In this document: one piece after another, positions 1-10,257 of the stretch
Numbering within the stretch: the first letter of the stretch is position 1
How the letters are laid out: every line of letters starts with the position of its first letter
NCBI GenBank assembly: GCA_015501585.1
Contig: JADNRY010000112.1
Span: 1 to 64,000, forward strand
Length of the DNA stretch: 64,000 bases
Direction: 5' to 3'
Origin: Rhodocollybia butyracea
Lineage: Eukaryota > Basidiomycota > Agaricomycetes > Agaricales > Omphalotaceae
Program-made: the position numbers and the translations under genes
The notes under the pieces: generated by a model
The model's database searches: none
What the model was told of the DNA's origin: nothing
The model's input: only the letters and a program-made list of their open reading frames with translations

Positions 1-295
1 GGCAAAGGCTTTGCATCTGGTGCGACCTCTTCAACGGATGTCTCGAGTCCCAAGCGAGCGATAGAGTGCAAAAGAGATCCTGGATTATCCATCCATGTTT
101 CCATTTCAAAAGAATTCTGAGGTCGCCTCCGTTCAGCAAAAAAAAAAAAGCTGCTGAAGCAGTGACACAACTCACAGCAGTGGTGTATTCAAGATCTCCA
201 TCTTCACCTTGTTTAGAAACAAATTGTATTTTAAGTAAAGTGCTGACATCAAAGTTGAACTGGTCATCGACTTTGATGGAGGCAGGGAGGATCAT
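1..295 (-). CDS. Gene D copy 1, unrecognised, cut by window edge
   Basis: This is the 5' part of a gene homologous to the complete copy at 14234-14984. Exon 1 (295-176) encodes 40 residues from MILPASIKVDDQFNF. A 59-nt intron (175-117, GTGAGT...CTCAG) contains a poly-A/T run. Exon 2 begins at 116 with NSFEMETWMDNP and stays open to base 1. Splice sites and reading frame match the other copy, which supports the model. No family is recognised. It opens the first of the duplicated minus-strand blocks and looks intact as far as it can be seen. Confidence 0.6.
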   Translation of the reverse strand, partial: MILPASIKVDDQFNFDVSTLLKIQFVSKQGEDGDLEYTTAVSCVTASAAFFFLLNGGDLRILLKWKHGWIIQDLFCTLSLAWDSRHPLKRSHQMQSLC

Positions 296-1070
296 GGTTG
301 CTGAGAACAAGTTAAAAAGACAACTGGGACGGGAATAACGGGACTTGGCCTGCCCTTAATTATGCGGGCCGGTTGTCCACACGTGTATGATACATCTCGC
401 GCAAAGTCAATCCAGCAATCGAGGTAATAATTATCATGCTCATGCCAGAATATAAATATCCCAGGGAGGAATCCATGGACGATACCTTGGATAGTATGGT
501 AAGTGTTGCTCATATTCCTGTGCACCGGTAGGCATCGGTGGTTTGGGAACCAACTCATGTCCAGGTCATCCCTGGCTCATGATCGGGAGAGCTCTGAGTT
601 TATTCAAGATCCCAATTCATAAAAGAACTAATACGATGTGTAGAGCATGGGTTGTACGGTCTATATCTGCAATCGTCACGTCCCAATCTCAGGTTTAGTG
701 TGGGAATGAAATCCGTTGATAATCGCGACGAGCTTTCCTAGAGTGTTTTGAAGCTTTCAAGACGCTTGGTGCGTGAAATGAAGCGTATAACGAATTGCAA
801 AGTAAATATCAAATCCCTTTTACCTGTACTTGTTTGCACGATTAGGATTCAGCTCCAGATCATCGATCGTATGGGTGAATCCAGTATCTCGCCAGCTTTG
901 CCCGCTTTTTCACGGTAGGTACTTCTGTCTCCCCCCCCGCGTGGATGAGTCTGAGGCAAGATTCGCATATCTTAGCTTTCGTGCTCGAAAAAAGGCTTCC
1001 GCCAAGTCAATAGCAAAGTTTTCCGAATGTTACAATTGATGAGGACGTTACATGTAATATCTGATACATT
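296..1070. other. Gene-free stretch, duplicated elsewhere
   Basis: This holds the upstream region of gene D copy 1. Parts of about 420-760 align by eye with 7450-7640, and about 340-400 aligns with 15030-15060. No open gene model could be supported. The minus strand carries short conserved pieces that may be decayed coding sequence. Confidence 0.4.
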
Positions 1071-1916
1071 TCACGTCCCAGGGCCTGGGAAGGACGCTGA
1101 ACTGGGGAGTTGTCGGGCTTTTCGTATCCGTTCGACGTATGTAAACGTTACAAATATTTCGTCCACCATATGTTGGCCTCGAGGAAAGATCTCTAAACGT
1201 CCACCATCTTTCTTGAATAACGGCCATTTTGGATGATAAGTAGCAATCAGAGTGTCAGACCCGTCGTTCAGAATCAACTATCGGAAGTCAAGGTAAAGTC
1301 AGCGTTGATGAGGTTTACGCTAGAAAAGTGCGTACACCGGCATATGTAGCCCGTAAACGCCATTTGTACTCCTTCCCATCCTCTCCAGTAAACACACGGT
1401 CCCTGTGAAACAGTTCATCGGGTAAAATAGCGTCAGTCTTCGATATGTGGGTAGTACTCACCGGCCCCAGAAACCAAATCCCTGCTTGCGAAAGAATTCC
1501 TCTACTAGTACTTCCCGCCCGCTATATCGACCTATCCCGAATCGCAACTTTGAACTCTTGAACACCCCCCATTCGATTTGAGCAATATACATGAAGTTGG
1601 TTCGCACCCCGGTACCAGGCCGAGGTGATGCGGGCTCGGGGGTAGAAGGTTCTGCATCGACATCGCTATTATGTAGCGCGTCACTGGTGCCGGAAGCAAG
1701 AGGCGTTGGACTGTCGTCAGCCAAGGATATTCCAGTTTCGCGTCTTGGAGATTCAGGAAAGGAACCATGTAAGGCTTTGGAGATAGTGGTGGTTCTTGTC
1801 GGAGTCAACGCGGAGGAAGTGTGCACTGTATAGACAGTAGCGCCGTGGGGGTTGCAGTACGTGTTGTTAATTACATCGCCAAAGGTCCCATGGAGCTGAT
1901 AGAAGTTGACCGACAT
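1071..1916 (-). CDS. DUF6593 domain protein, copy 1
   Basis: Three exons: 1916-1462, 1402-1336 and 1277-1071, with introns of 59 and 58 nt. They give a protein of about 242 residues starting MSVNFYQLHGTFGDV. The DUF6593 pattern is clear: N-terminal TVYTVHTS followed by TRTTTISK, then IAQIEWGVFKSSKLRFG, REVLVEEFFRKQGFGFWGR, DRVFTGEDGKEYKWRL across the first splice, LILNDGSDTLIATYHP after the second, and RLEIFPRGQHMVDEIFVTFTYVE near the end. A low-complexity Ser/Pro/Asp stretch is inserted before the IEW motif. DUF6593 is a common basidiomycete domain of unknown function. All joins keep frame, so the gene looks intact. It is a close paralogue of 8022-8903, and leader repeat R lies upstream. Confidence 0.85.
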
Positions 1917-2059
1917 GGTTTCCCAATATAATGAGAGTAAGAAAGCGAGGTAATTTGGCCGTGTGATGAAAAAAACTGCGGAAGGTTATATATTATAGGT
2001 CACAGGACTATGGCGATAGAATTGTAGGTAACAAACGCACCTGCATCCTAAATTTTCGT

Positions 2060-2580
2060 GTCGTCCTAGGATAGTCGTTGGAACAGCGCAACTTCCACAT
2101 TTGTGAGAGTAAAGAGCGCAATTATAACATGGTCCGCCGGTTTCGAGCTGTTACTTTTGCGAGGATTTTTGTTTCATAGCGCAAAATACACAAAGACGGC
2201 TACTACATCCCGATGGGTCAGAAAAAAAAGTGAAGACGATGTGGCTGATAGGCATACCTAAGCTCGACGATCTTTCATAGCATGAGCTCTTCTGCTCTTC
2301 GAGGACCAAATCTTGAACGAGTTTGTTTTCCATGGGCTAGTTTGCTATAGACGTGTGCTTGACAAGACTTCAAACTTCAGACTTCGAATTTCAAAGCTTC
2401 AAACTTCGTGCACGTTGATTCCAAGAGGTAAAGTGAATATTCAATAAGCGCGCAAGCCTTTGGCGCTGAGTATTTTTTACGGTTTAGTAAGTGACTTGAT
2501 ACACTAGGATACACTGCATTACTTCCCTAGCTCTGATAATTTCATAGCATTACTTACAATGTTCACAACAATTCTAAACT
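2060..2580 (-). repeat. Repeat R copy 1 (leader region of DUF6593 gene)
   Basis: Shared by eye with 9040-9540 and 12600-13156. On the minus strand it contains a short conserved coding-like piece (MENKLVQDLVLEEQKSS, 2333 downwards) and, further upstream, an AATAAGCGCGCA...TTGGCGC box at 2443-2465. It lies just upstream of the DUF6593 start and may supply its promoter and 5' leader. It ends near 2580, where the homology to the 3' end of the F-box/NTase gene breaks off. Confidence 0.6.
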
Positions 2581-2955
2581 GCCTCATATCTATAGGTCAA
2601 ACTTGCCAAAATGAAGAAGCATTGTCTTCACTGCTCCAGAGTCACTGATTGACTACTTGCAATAGTCTTCCGTTTGTGACTCGACGCGACTTGGACGCGA
2701 CACGTTCTCAAAGGGTAATTAATGAACGTTATCATCAAATACTGCCCTCTGGCCGAATGTCCATTGTCCAAAGGCCTTTTTTTCGAAGCAGACACTGATG
2801 CATTTCCTTTTTTGTTCTGAAGTTCTCTTTGTGCTTGCTTAGACCATGACAATAAATATAGAGCTTGCCGGGGCGAGAGTGAGCTTACTATTCCTCTCGC
2901 AAAGTGCCTTGACATCCTCTCGACCCAGAAATTAAACTCCGAGTCAGTGGCCCAC

Positions 2956-3440
2956 ATGTCCAATCCAGTAGCAACTGAGCGCAACGCTCTCTATTTCATC
3001 GCCTATATTTGTTGTTATGATGCAGTCCGTTACAACAGTGGCTTTAAACCCTTTGGTCCCGGCGGGGTGGTCAGCGAAACAGCTCGCATCGCTTGGGCTC
3101 AAAAGTCTTATGAGGACAAGGCTGAGATCCTCAAATATGTTGAGGACTCAGTGTGTTGGATGATAAGCAGAAGGGTGCTTTAGAAGACGTGGTAGAGAGT
3201 TTGAAAGCGGGACCAAGAGGAAAGTTGCCTGCGGAGAGTATAGAGAGTCTGTCCCGGTATTGGGTGGAAGCGGTAGGACCGGCTCCCCAAAGTCTTGCCT
3301 TTCATCAGTATTTCACTGGAGGCGAGAGCGAGCGGTACACTGAAAGGTCTCCCAGGAAGCAAGGAGCAAAAGACTCAGGCTCGGATTCGGAGGCTAAAGA
3401 CGGCGAAGCTAGTAGTAGCAATTTATCTGACTGGGGATAA
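2956..3440 (+). pseudogene. Hypothetical gene with a 2-bp frameshift
   Basis: Two overlapping frames form one plausible protein of about 161 residues. The first runs from MSNPVATERNALYFIAY to ILKYVEDSV. The second runs from LDDKQKGALEDVVESLK to the acidic/Ser-rich tail ending SNLSDWG at 3440. They meet at a GTGTGT run (3151-3156). Reading one GT unit fewer joins EDSV to LDDK in frame. No family is recognised. The shift could be a real lesion, a repeat-length polymorphism or a sequencing error. Confidence 0.35.
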
Positions 3441-3890
3441 TCGCTTTATCAATCTTCGTTGTCCAATTTGATTACAGACTTCAGAGTGAGTGCAGAGAGT
3501 ACTTGGCATAAACTTAAAGGGCTTAAATTATATACGCTGTATTATTTTGTCGATCTTTTTATGTCCATGTAACAGTCATCCGACTAGTGTCTACTACTTA
3601 GTATTACACCACTTCAGCTTGTTATACATGGAGAACAGTATTCATACAACAGTTGAGTTTCTTGGCTGTAGCTTTGGAGCTCAGGACACAGATTTAATAA
3701 TTATCTACTTGTTATTATAAGTAACTAGATTGTATGATTATTTATTGTTATAACAAGACCATGTAATAATTATTCTATTGTAATCCCGCAGGCGCGTAAA
3801 CTTCGGGCCTGCCTCCGCTTCCCTCCCCTCCCCTTCGGGGGGGTCCCCCAAGCCGGGAAGTCACGCTAAAGCCTCGTTTACGCTATCAAA

Positions 3891-4087
3891 ATATGCCTAA
3901 CCCCTAACCGCTAACTTTCGCGCGAGCCGCCTTTGGCGGCGCCTAACCCTAACCCTAACCGCTAAATTTCGCGCTTCGCGCGAGCCGCCTGCGGCGGCGC
4001 CAAACCCTAACCCAAACCCCTAACCCTAACATCACGCTTCGCGAGCCGCCTACGGCGGCGTCAAACCCAAAACCCTAACCCTAACCT
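3891..4087. repeat. Interstitial telomere-like CCCTAA tract
   Basis: Several runs of CCCTAA and close variants are interrupted by GC-rich palindromes of the type GCCGCCTGCGGCGGC. The tract lies wholly inside the element at 3677-4339, so it is not a chromosome end. Confidence 0.75.
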
Positions 4088-4123
4088 ATTTTTAATAAAA
4101 CGGAGAAATAATAAAACATTACC

Positions 4124-4198
4124 AGGCGGGATTGAACCATTAGCCTCCCGATCAAGACCCAGAATCACGTCGTGGCAGCGGAAGAACCACTCTGCCAT
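4124..4198 (-). other. tRNA-like A/B box segment
   Basis: Reading the minus strand, TGGCAGAGTGGTT fits a polymerase III A box and GGTTCAATCC fits a B box about 50 nt further on. The flanks do not pair as an acceptor stem, so it is not called a tRNA gene. It could be the promoter head of a SINE-like unit. The counterpart at 58431-58508 keeps both boxes. Confidence 0.5.
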
Positions 4199-4344
4199 AT
4201 GCACATGAGAATCTTTGATTGACATTTAATTATGTGCCACCTGTCATTGATATCTATTGTTACTAACAATAAATAATTGTAAAATCTCTGGACTTGTTGT
4301 AACAAGTCAATAATTATTAAAAGCGTGTTGGGTAATGAGCTTTG

Positions 4345-6301
4345 TACCCAACGATCTTTTCAGGAAAGCAACTGACTGAGACCAGCTTCCCTCTGCATAG
4401 GCACGAATCTGACTGCTCCCCCCTTCTCATAATCATATATCTGTAGCACCGGAAGTTGTCGGTTAACAGATTGTACGAAGTGGATACTACTGAGCTCACC
4501 ACAGGTACTAGTGTAGTCAACGGATCCACCGCTCTGTCCGGAATCTCCCATTCAATATTCCCAAATCTGAACCTTTGCTCGACTGCGTTTTCAACCTCGC
4601 CCACTTCGTCCCATTGGTTAGGATCCAATGGAGCTCCAATGTTACCGATGAATCGGTTCTCAGCAAAATTGAGTGCGCTAAGTGGAGGGGTAGCAGTTGT
4701 GCCACTGGTGGAGGGCGCTGTACCAGAATGTTGGGTGGTGCCGTTGCCGAAAGCACGTAGGTTGAGGATAAAATGGTTAATCAGTAGAGTTGGTAGACTG
4801 GAAAAATTTTGTCATTGGGATGATCACTTGACTGGAGTGGATGGAACACTGGCAAAAGATATACATTTTGAGAAATTGGAGGATGATGCTCTCAGCTTGC
4901 TCCAATGGGAATGATACCTGGGTAGTACGACTTAAAACTGTTGTCTCTCAAAAAGGAGAGAAACTTACTGCGTCACCTAAAAGCATAGAGTCCTGGGATG
5001 GAGGTTGGAAGAAACAAGATGAAAAGTCAAAGAAACGTACAAAAGCAAAAATGACTTGGATACTAGCAGATACAAAGATGGCAGTAGATATATGCAAGAC
5101 TGAGGGCTGTTATAGCAGAAAGTACAGTGAGAAATAACATACAAAAAGTATAGAGTACCTAGTACACCCGAGTGCATATCAATGATTGGCGTCAGCAAGA
5201 GCGTTAGGCTTGCAATATCACAATAGTTCACTCACCGTCACGCAGGATGACCTCGGCAATGCTACGAATACCGGATTTTCGTGATTGCATAACATGATGA
5301 AATGTTCTGACCAAAGTCAAGATCAAGATAGTGCTGTCAAAAGCCAACATGGCAAGAGGACTGCCAATGATCCCTAGGTCCCAATTGACTCCGGATTTCG
5401 TTTAGCGAGTAAACCACATCGGACTCACAGCTGGCATTGAAAATCAATATAACAGCTTAAAACGATAAATCATTTGACTAACATTTCATTGAATTCCGAA
5501 GAATCGTTTTGCATGATACATTGCAAGAATGGCTCGGCAATTGTTCCTTGGCTGGTGATCATTTTAAGTCCAGGAAAAGTCAGCTACATAGACCTCAAAA
5601 TCTGTCTGCAGTACTTCAAACTTGCACGAAGGGGCACTGACCGAGAAATCAGCGATTTCATATGCAATGATATATAGGCTGAGCAGAATCAGTAGTGATC
5701 GCTTCTGACCAAAGAGTGCATAAACCCTTAAACTGGAAAGTACTAAGTATGGCCAACGCTTTCAGTCAGGTTTTTTCATGGAAACAGAGATGACATACAT
5801 CTACCCACTGCACCAGTCATACCGTAAAAGACAAGTGACGTATATCCGAAGTTCCCACAGCTGGCACAATGGTGTCCCATGATCAGGCAGGCCAGCGAGC
5901 AGAGAACAAAGGACAAATAAACCTTGTATCAGTCATATTTCCTGGGAGATAGAAGGGCAGCTGTATAACTGTGGCGAACAGAAAGCCGTAGCGATTCAGA
6001 ATGAACAATATTGAAGTGCCAGTCAATTGACTGGGCCATATTGATCGAACTTCGGTGGGGAGTGTGAGGAAGAAGTCACAGAACCATAAAACTGCAATTC
6101 AAAGCATAAGCGAGATAAATTCACTATTTGACCAGAAGACATTTTGACCTAAGACAGATATATTCGTGTAGTTGCCCAGCAGCCTGTAATATTAAGTAAT
6201 GTGACATGAGCAACTTCACACAAAGCTTTGGGTGCCTACAACTGAAATTGGGTGGCGATGATTTCTTCAGCAATGACCTGATCACTGGAAGAGTCTGGCA
6301 T
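4345..6301 (-). pseudogene. DUF6533 family membrane protein gene, 3' end disrupted
   Basis: Starts MPDSSSDQVIAEEIIATQF at 6301. Exon pieces in order: LLGNYTNISVLGQNVFW; LWFCDFFLTLPTEVRSIW (the DUF6533 signature) followed by a hydrophobic stretch; SCGNFGYTSLVFYG; LRVYALFGQKRSLLILL; ITSQGTIAEPFLQC; a helix with LAFDSTILILTLVRTFHHVM; ILRDG then TLYFLYVI; and a cytoplasmic-looking tail with LNFAENRFIGNIGAPLDP and QWDEV. The pattern is that of a multi-pass membrane protein of the basidiomycete DUF6533 family, whose function is unknown. Its last residues now run into the element at 3677-4339, with the CTTTG duplication at 4340. Several exon joins are uncertain. A paralogue lies at 52286-54591. Confidence 0.65.
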
Positions 6302-8021
6302 GACAGTAAAAAAGTAAAGTGTAATTTCCGAGTCTAAAGCATGAGGATATAAGTACTTGCTCTGGAGGCACTGTGCTGCGCGTGCAACGACCCGTTGGCA
6401 TCCTGGAGTCAGAGGTGATGATCAAGGCCTGCTGATTTCGGCAGAAAGTTGGAAAGCCATCTATTCGGATGGATGTACAGCTTCAACTGATAATGACAAA
6501 AACACCAGAACAGCACTAGAATCCTCCCTTTATCCCTCCTCAATACTCCATCAAGGATTACACAAGATAGAAGGTTTTTCGATTAGAATCAAATTAGAAT
6601 AATAACGGCGGGAGTTTCGATGGGGAAGAAGTTGGAGTTTAGTTTGAATCAGTAGTAACAGTCTTCATCTTGTCTTCACCACAGCGATTCTGTATGAAGA
6701 ACAAATGATCTTGAAATTATCTGACAACTATCCAGTACGTAGTAATTTACACCACAGCAAAGCTAGTTTTTACGCTGGCCTTGTCTTTCAAGTATTCCAA
6801 AAATAGAGAAGCACAGATCGGTTACATTGATAGAATCACGTCAACACCTTCCAAGGGAACAGCGTCCATGAACTGGTGCATGGCCATGGAGTAAAGAAAG
6901 AGGAAGTGTTCGCTGCCAAGGTATACCTATGGCAATAGTAGCCCCGGGTTGCCAGTGTGTTGTACCTATGCAAGATATAGTAGCGATAGAGGACCAATCT
7001 ATGGAATAGAAGCATTGGAATAGAGGCATGAACGCAAGCCATGATCGATGCTCTAGTTTGTGATTCGAGCGCTCTTTCACTCGCATAATCAAGCCTGCAA
7101 ATGACCACTCTTCGAACAAACTGTACCCCTTTTCCCCTCACCCCGATCCTGTTCACTGTCGTCAGCTAGTATGATGACTACCGACGACTCGTTCAATCTC
7201 CTTGCCCACATAGCGATGTCATCCTCTACTTAGTGTTAGGAAATCTTCCGTTGTTTGATGATCGATGATCTGCTTGTGAAGCTTTGCCTCACGTCTCCGT
7301 GACGCCCACTGCTACAACGGGGCATGGAAAAGCAATCCAGACTATCACGATCGCGCTATGCATGCCAATATCATCCTCATGGGCCTTGCAAGAGAGCTTG
7401 AAGAACCATGGCAATGATCATCGTGCTCAGTTTCTATAGCCATATCTTAGGATAGGTATGAATTTCCCAGACGAATGCTTGGATCTGAAGACCTGATACA
7501 TACCAGGTGAGCGTTGCTCCCACTCCTGTATGTTCACGGTGGTTTGGTATCCATTTCATATCTAGGTCATCCCCCCCTCATGTTCGGGAGAACTAGCCTA
7601 TGGGTTTCTTCAAGATCCCAATGAGGGTAGCGCCCATACTCATCTATTCAAACGACGGCATTAATCAGTGGTTAACCGGTCAAGCCCCAAGTCCAAGGCA
7701 GCAGTCGACCACCGCTGCACATTTCAGAATACTTGAGGAGTTTCTGCGCTGATACCATTTCCTGCGACGTTCATCAAGGACAAATGGGGAGGTTGCTTTG
7801 AAACGACAGCACGTTGTAGGTCTGGCATTAGACAAAAATCATGAGTGAAAGATCTGCGTAACTGGATTATTGAGAAAACGCGTACCGATATAAAACTTTT
7901 GAGTTCGACGTAAACGCGTCAATGACTCAGGCAAGATGCACACATCTGAGCTTTCGTGCTTTCACTTTACTCGAACAAAGCCTTCCAGCAAGTTAATAGC
8001 GATGTTTTCGAAAGTTACAAT
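6302..8021. other. No supported gene
   Basis: The stretch up to about 7150 holds only short frames without recognisable motifs. About 7450-7640 aligns by eye with about 430-620 and is part of the duplicated block. Confidence 0.4.
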
Positions 8022-8903
8022 TTACGAGGACGTTACATGTAATATCAGATGCATTTCACCTCCCGGGCCTGGGAAGGAAGCTGAGCTGGGGAGTTGTCTG
8101 GCTTTTCGTATCCGTTCGACGTATGTAAACGTCACGAATATTTCATCCACCATATGTTGGCCTCGAGGAAAGATTTCCAAACGTCCACCATCTTTCGTGA
8201 ATAACGGCCATTTTGGATGAAAAACAGCGATGAGAGTATCGGACCCGTCGTTCAGAGTCAACTATAGGAAGTCAAGGTAAAGTCAGCGGTCATGAGGTTT
8301 ACGCTAGAAAAGTGCGTACACCGGCATATGTAGCCCGTAAACGCCATTTGTACTCCTTCCCATCCTCTCCAGTAAACACACGGTCCCTGTGAAACAGTTC
8401 ATCGGGTAAGATAGCGTCAGTCTTCGATATGTGGGTAGTCCTCACCGGCCCCAGAAACCAAATCCCTGCTTGCGAAAAAATTCCTCGACTAGTACTTCTC
8501 GCCCGCTATATCGACCTATCCCGAACCGCAACTTCGAACTCTTGAACACCCCCCATTCGATTTGAGCAATATACATGAAGTTGGTTCGCACTCCGGTACC
8601 ACGACGAGGTGATGCGGGCTCGGGGGTAGAAGGTTCTGCATCGACATCGCTATTCCCATGCAGCGCGTCACTGGTGCCGGAAGCAAGAGGCGTTGGACTG
8701 TCGTCAGCGAAGGATATTCCAGTTTCGCGTCTTGGATGCTCAGGGAAAGAATCATGTAAGGCTTTGGAGATAGTGGTGGTTCTTGTCGGAGTCAACACGG
8801 AGGAAGTGTGTACAGTGTAGACGGTAGCGCCCTGGGCGTCGCAGTACGTGTTGTTTATTACATCGCCAAAGGTCCCATGGAGCTGATAGAGGTTGACCGA
8901 CAT
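8022..8903 (-). CDS. DUF6593 domain protein, copy 2
   Basis: Same three-exon structure as 1071-1916: exons 8903-8446, 8386-8320 and 8261-8022. The protein is about 254 residues. It begins MSVNLYQLHGTFGDV, keeps IAQIEWGVFKSSKLRFG, EEFFRKQGFGFWGR, LNDGSDTLIAVFHPKWP and RLEIFPRGQHMVDEIFV, and ends with a longer tail (GGEMHLILHVTSS) because the first copy's stop is changed. Splice sites sit at identical places and all motifs are kept. Repeat R copy 2 lies upstream, as for copy 1, so this is a block duplication. Confidence 0.85.
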
Positions 8904-9039
8904 GGTTTACCAAAAACGAGGGTAAGAAAGGGAGGAAATTTTGGCCGTGATTAAAAAGACTGCGGAACACGAAGATTATAGGTCACAGGACTATATTGAT
9001 AGAATTGGAGATAACAAACGCACCTGCATCCTACATATT

Positions 9040-9540
9040 CGTGTCATTTTAGGATAGTCGGTGGAACAGCGCAACTTCCGCGCGCCGCATTTGTGAGAGT
9101 CTTGGTGAGAGTAAAGAGCGCAATTATAACATGGTCCGCCGGTTTCGAGCTGTTACTTTTGCGAGGATTTTAGTTTCATAGCGCAAAATACACGAAGACG
9201 TTTACTACATCCTGATGGGTCAGAAAAAAAAGTAAAGACGATGTGGCTGATAGGCATACGGTAGTATCTAAGCTCGACAGTCTTTCATAGCATGAGCTCT
9301 TCTGCTCTTCGAGGACCAAATCTTGAACGAGTTTGTTTTCCATGGGCTAATTTGCTATTATCTATAGACGTGTGCAAAACTTCAAGCTTCAAGTTTCGTT
9401 CACGTTGATTCCAAGAGGTAAAGTGAATAAGCGCGCAAGCCTTTGGCGCTGAGTAAGAAAGAGCCGTGACTAGTGGCTCGATACACTGCATTACTTACTT
9501 CCATCCCTAGCTCTGATAATCTCATAATATTACTTACAAT
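9040..9540 (-). repeat. Repeat R copy 2
   Basis: Homologous to R copies at 2060-2580 and 12600-13156. It carries the AATAAGCGCGCA...TTGGCGC box (9427-9450) and the GAGCTCTTCTGCTCTTCGAGG stretch. It lies between DUF6593 copy 2 and the fragment of the F-box/NTase gene. Confidence 0.6.
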
Positions 9541-9735
9541 GTCTACGACAAGGCATCTGCCATCGAGGACCCCGCATGTCCAACAGCTCCAACCTTCTCG
9601 GGAGACATCTCATGCTGGATGTAATGCACCGCCGTGTCCAGGTCCAATGGCTCAGCGCTCATGCAGCATCGCACCTTGAGGATCATGTTCGTCACGAAAA
9701 CCCGTGCTACCTGACGGAGAAGAAGGGAATCAGAT
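9541..9735 (-). pseudogene. 3' fragment of the F-box/NTase-like gene
   Basis: This segment aligns by eye with 13160-13360, the 3' end of the intact gene. Shared pieces include GGCATC..CCATCGAGGACCCC, CATC.TG.TGGATGTAATGCACC and AGAAGGGAATCAGAT. Several indels break the frame, and the rest of the gene is missing. It marks one edge of the duplicated block. Confidence 0.6.
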
Positions 9736-9739
9736 GAGT

Positions 9740-10257
9740 TGAGTTGCTCTCAGAATCGCGCTTGAATCGATGGAGATTCTTTTACTACGGCGAGGCAGGC
9801 TAAGTTTCTTCGCAAACCGTGACTAGTTCCAGTGGTCGGCTAGGCTAACTTCAAACCAACAATATTGCCACGGATCGCTCTTCCGTGGAAACTTTTACTT
9901 GTGAGCCATGATCCATACGTCTATTGCTACTAACTCGCAAGAGCATACCTATACTATCTGGCAGGCTTTGTCACTGGTTCATACTCCCGGCCCCTCAAGC
10001 TATCTAATCATCCGAAAGAGCCATATACAATGAAGAAGGTAAGCTTGGGTACGCTTCCAAGCGCGTAGCGGGATATGCTCGGATCGCTTCGAAGGCACAT
10101 CTATAGTCATAGGTCCCAGAAGCCCGTGTTTTTTCGAAATATTTCCGAGAAAGTTCTAGATCTCATCTCACCGGGTGCAGATCAAGCTCTACTAAAAGCC
10201 AAAGTGAGTAAGGTTTGCCAAAAGTATCGAGTTTCTCTCTGATTCATCCCGTCAGCT
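9740..10257. other. Upstream region of the esterase gene
   Basis: No gene is supported. It should hold the promoter of the esterase at 10258. No clear TATA box was identified. Confidence 0.3.

Larger units (their letters stand above)
3677..4339. mobile_element. Unclassified element with telomere-like tract and tRNA-like segment, copy 1
   Basis: The ends are GAGCTCAGGACACAGA on the left and GTGTTGGGTAATGAG on the right, flanked by a perfect 5-bp direct repeat CTTTG (3672-3676 and 4340-4344). Just inside the ends lies a subterminal inverted repeat of about 65 bp. The left arm has TTTAATAATTATC...ACTTGTTAT...TTATTTATTGTTA, and the reverse complement of the right arm has the same order of blocks. 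Internally there are CCCTAA-type arrays separated by GC-rich palindromes and, on the minus strand, A- and B-box-like sequences. No protein is encoded. It sits at the 3' end of the DUF6533 gene. The same ends occur at 58137-60377. Confidence 0.75.

Noticed and set aside
1591..1833. Plus-strand frame opposite DUF6593 copy 1, also open in copy 2
   Set aside because: It is the antisense of the low-complexity coding region and is kept only because the two copies are recent duplicates.
3891..4087. Chromosome end or telomere
   Set aside because: The CCCTAA runs are short, imperfect and enclosed in a transposed element with target duplications.
4124..4198. A tRNA gene on the minus strand
   Set aside because: A- and B-box-like sequences are present, but the flanks do not pair as an acceptor stem and no anticodon arm could be drawn.
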